Shown: piece after piece, positions 5,235 to 6,059 of the stretch
How positions within the stretch are numbered: the stretch's first letter is position 1
How the letters are laid out: each line of letters opens with the position of its first letter
Assembly: GCA_027014185.1 (NCBI GenBank)
Contig: JALWEK010000165.1
Location: 1 to 6,059, forward strand
Direction of reading: 5' to 3'
Length of the DNA stretch: 6,059 nt
Origin: Aquificaceae bacterium
GTDB taxonomy: Bacteria > Aquificota > Aquificia > Aquificales > Aquificaceae
Notes under the pieces: model-generated
What the model was told of the DNA's origin: nothing
Databases searched by the model: none
What the model saw: the letters and a program-made list of their open reading frames with translations, nothing else
Program-made: the position numbers and the translations under genes

Positions 5235-6059
5235 CTACACCTCCGCTCCCTCGAGGGCCTCTTCACATCTGCAGGTCTTATCCTCCGGCAACCTCCTGAC
5301 GAACTCGAGCAGGATCTCCTTTATCTGGGCCTCCTTCTTACCCATCAGCTCCAGAACCTCATCGCTGGTGAGCCTACCTGCCGAGATGCCGGCCGCCGGG
5401 TTCGCAACCACACATATAGACGCGTAGCACATCGTAAGTTCACGGGCGAGAACCACCTCGGGATACCCTGTCATGCCCACGACGTCCGCCCCTAAGATCT
5501 CGAGGGCCTTTATCTCCGCCGGTGTTTCGAACCTCGGGCCCTCGGTACAAGCGTAAACCCCCGCTGAGTGGTATCTAAGACCCTTCTTCTGGAGTATTTC
5601 CATCAGGAGCATCCGCATCTGAGGGCAGTAGGGATCTGAGACGTCCACGTGAACTACCTTCTTGGAGTTCAAGAGCTCGGCAACCTTATCTTCCCCTTCC
5701 ACCTGAACGGAGAACTTGCCTTCGTAGAAGGTGGACTTCCTCTGCTTTGTGAAGTCCAGGAAGCTGTCTATTATCACGAAGTCTCCAGGACTGAATAGCT
5801 TGTTTATGCCTCCCACTGCCGATACGGCGAGTATTCGATCGACCCCCACCTCCCTCAGTGCCCATACGTTCGCTCTGTAAGGAACCAGATGGGGAGGGTA
5901 GGTGTGGTCCCTGCCGTGCCTTGCCAGGAAGGCTATCTTCCTACCCTCTACCTCACCCAGGATTATCGGGGAGGACGGCTCCCCGAAGGGTGTTTTTAGA
6001 GACTTCTCCTCCAGAACCTTAAGGCCATCCAGCTCATAAAGTCCGCTTCCCCCTATAAC
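5235..6059 (-). CDS. mtnP: MTA-phosphorylase/PNP family purine nucleoside phosphorylase, 5' end outside window
   Basis: This enzyme family cleaves 5'-methylthioadenosine (or related purine nucleosides) with phosphate, feeding methionine and purine salvage. The 274 visible residues cover nearly the whole protein; only the start and perhaps a few residues are missing. Motifs in order: phosphate-binding GGSG (3-6), [22 protein letters not shown] (47-68), SAVGGIN (80-86) and [14 protein letters not shown] (91-104). Next come DPYCPQ (142-147), [10 protein letters not shown] (173-182), [12 protein letters not shown] (196-207) and [14 protein letters not shown] (211-224). The base-reading pair that is D220/D222 in human MTAP aligns with N220 and A222 here, so an adenine preference is doubtful and inosine-type substrates are possible. 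C145/C211 and the C-terminal C263-x-C265 match disulfides I recall from archaeal hyperthermophile homologues. It is the first visible gene of the operon; FUN14 follows after one base. Confidence 0.92.
   Translation of the reverse strand, partial: VIGGSGLYELDGLKVLEEKSLKTPFGEPSSPIILGEVEGRKIAFLARHGRDHTYPPHLVPYRANVWALREVGVDRILAVSAVGGINKLFSPGDFVIIDSFLDFTKQRKSTFYEGKFSVQVEGEDKVAELLNSKKVVHVDVSDPYCPQMRMLLMEILQKKGLRYHSAGVYACTEGPRFETPAEIKALEILGADVVGMTGYPEVVLARELTMCYASICVVANPAAGISAGRLTSDEVLELMGKKEAQIKEILLEFVRRLPEDKTCRCEEALEGAEV
5239..5244 (-). promoter_or_regulatory. Shine-Dalgarno that sets the FUN14 start
   Basis: The reverse strand reads GGAGGT, embedded in the last codons of the phosphorylase gene, five bases before GTG at 5233. 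It makes that GTG the best start for the FUN14 gene, rather than the ATG at 5266. Confidence 0.75.

Overview
The window looks like chromosomal DNA from a thermophilic bacterium of the Aquificaceae (Aquifex / Hydrogenobacter / Thermocrinis lineage). The main reason is the gene at 3379-4923 (minus). Residue for residue from memory, it is a close orthologue of LeuT, the Na+-coupled amino-acid transporter of Aquifex aeolicus. A chromosomal RusA resolvase, a bacterial FUN14 protein, dense gene packing with overlaps, and heavy AGG/ATA codon use fit the same group.

Left part (1-1495, plus strand): the 3' part of a DsbC/DsbG-like thioredoxin-fold disulfide protein is coupled through an ATGA overlap to an unrecognised 171-residue soluble protein. 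After a 25-bp AT-rich gap comes an unrecognised small membrane protein with about three hydrophobic segments. I recognise neither of these two partners.

Middle part (1496-1731): a 118-bp non-coding stretch holds a striking purine-only, 11-12 bp periodic tract of alternating A-runs and G-runs. It lies immediately past the 3' end of a tRNA-Pro(UGG) gene on the minus strand. That tRNA has a strong sigma-70-type promoter, whose -35 element touches the start of the divergent gene miaA. A possible 18-codon ORF with an ideal Shine-Dalgarno runs antisense into the tRNA.

Right part (1732-6059): miaA (plus strand) converges on, and overlaps tail-to-tail with, a compact minus-strand operon. In transcription order the operon is: an MTA-phosphorylase-family purine nucleoside phosphorylase (5' end outside the window), a FUN14 protein, the LeuT-type transporter, a DUF4149 membrane protein, and a RusA Holliday-junction resolvase. 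Junctions are +1 nt, +10 nt, -8 nt and -14 nt, so translational coupling is likely. The last junction carries a perfect 10-bp inverted repeat that puts the rusA start codon in the hairpin loop.

The most interesting points are the rusA start-codon hairpin, the periodic A/G tract next to the tRNA, the Asn/Ala replacement of the adenine-reading Asp pair in the phosphorylase, and the native operon context of a LeuT orthologue. I saw no CRISPR array, insertion sequence or rRNA, and no gene-free stretch over 300 bp.
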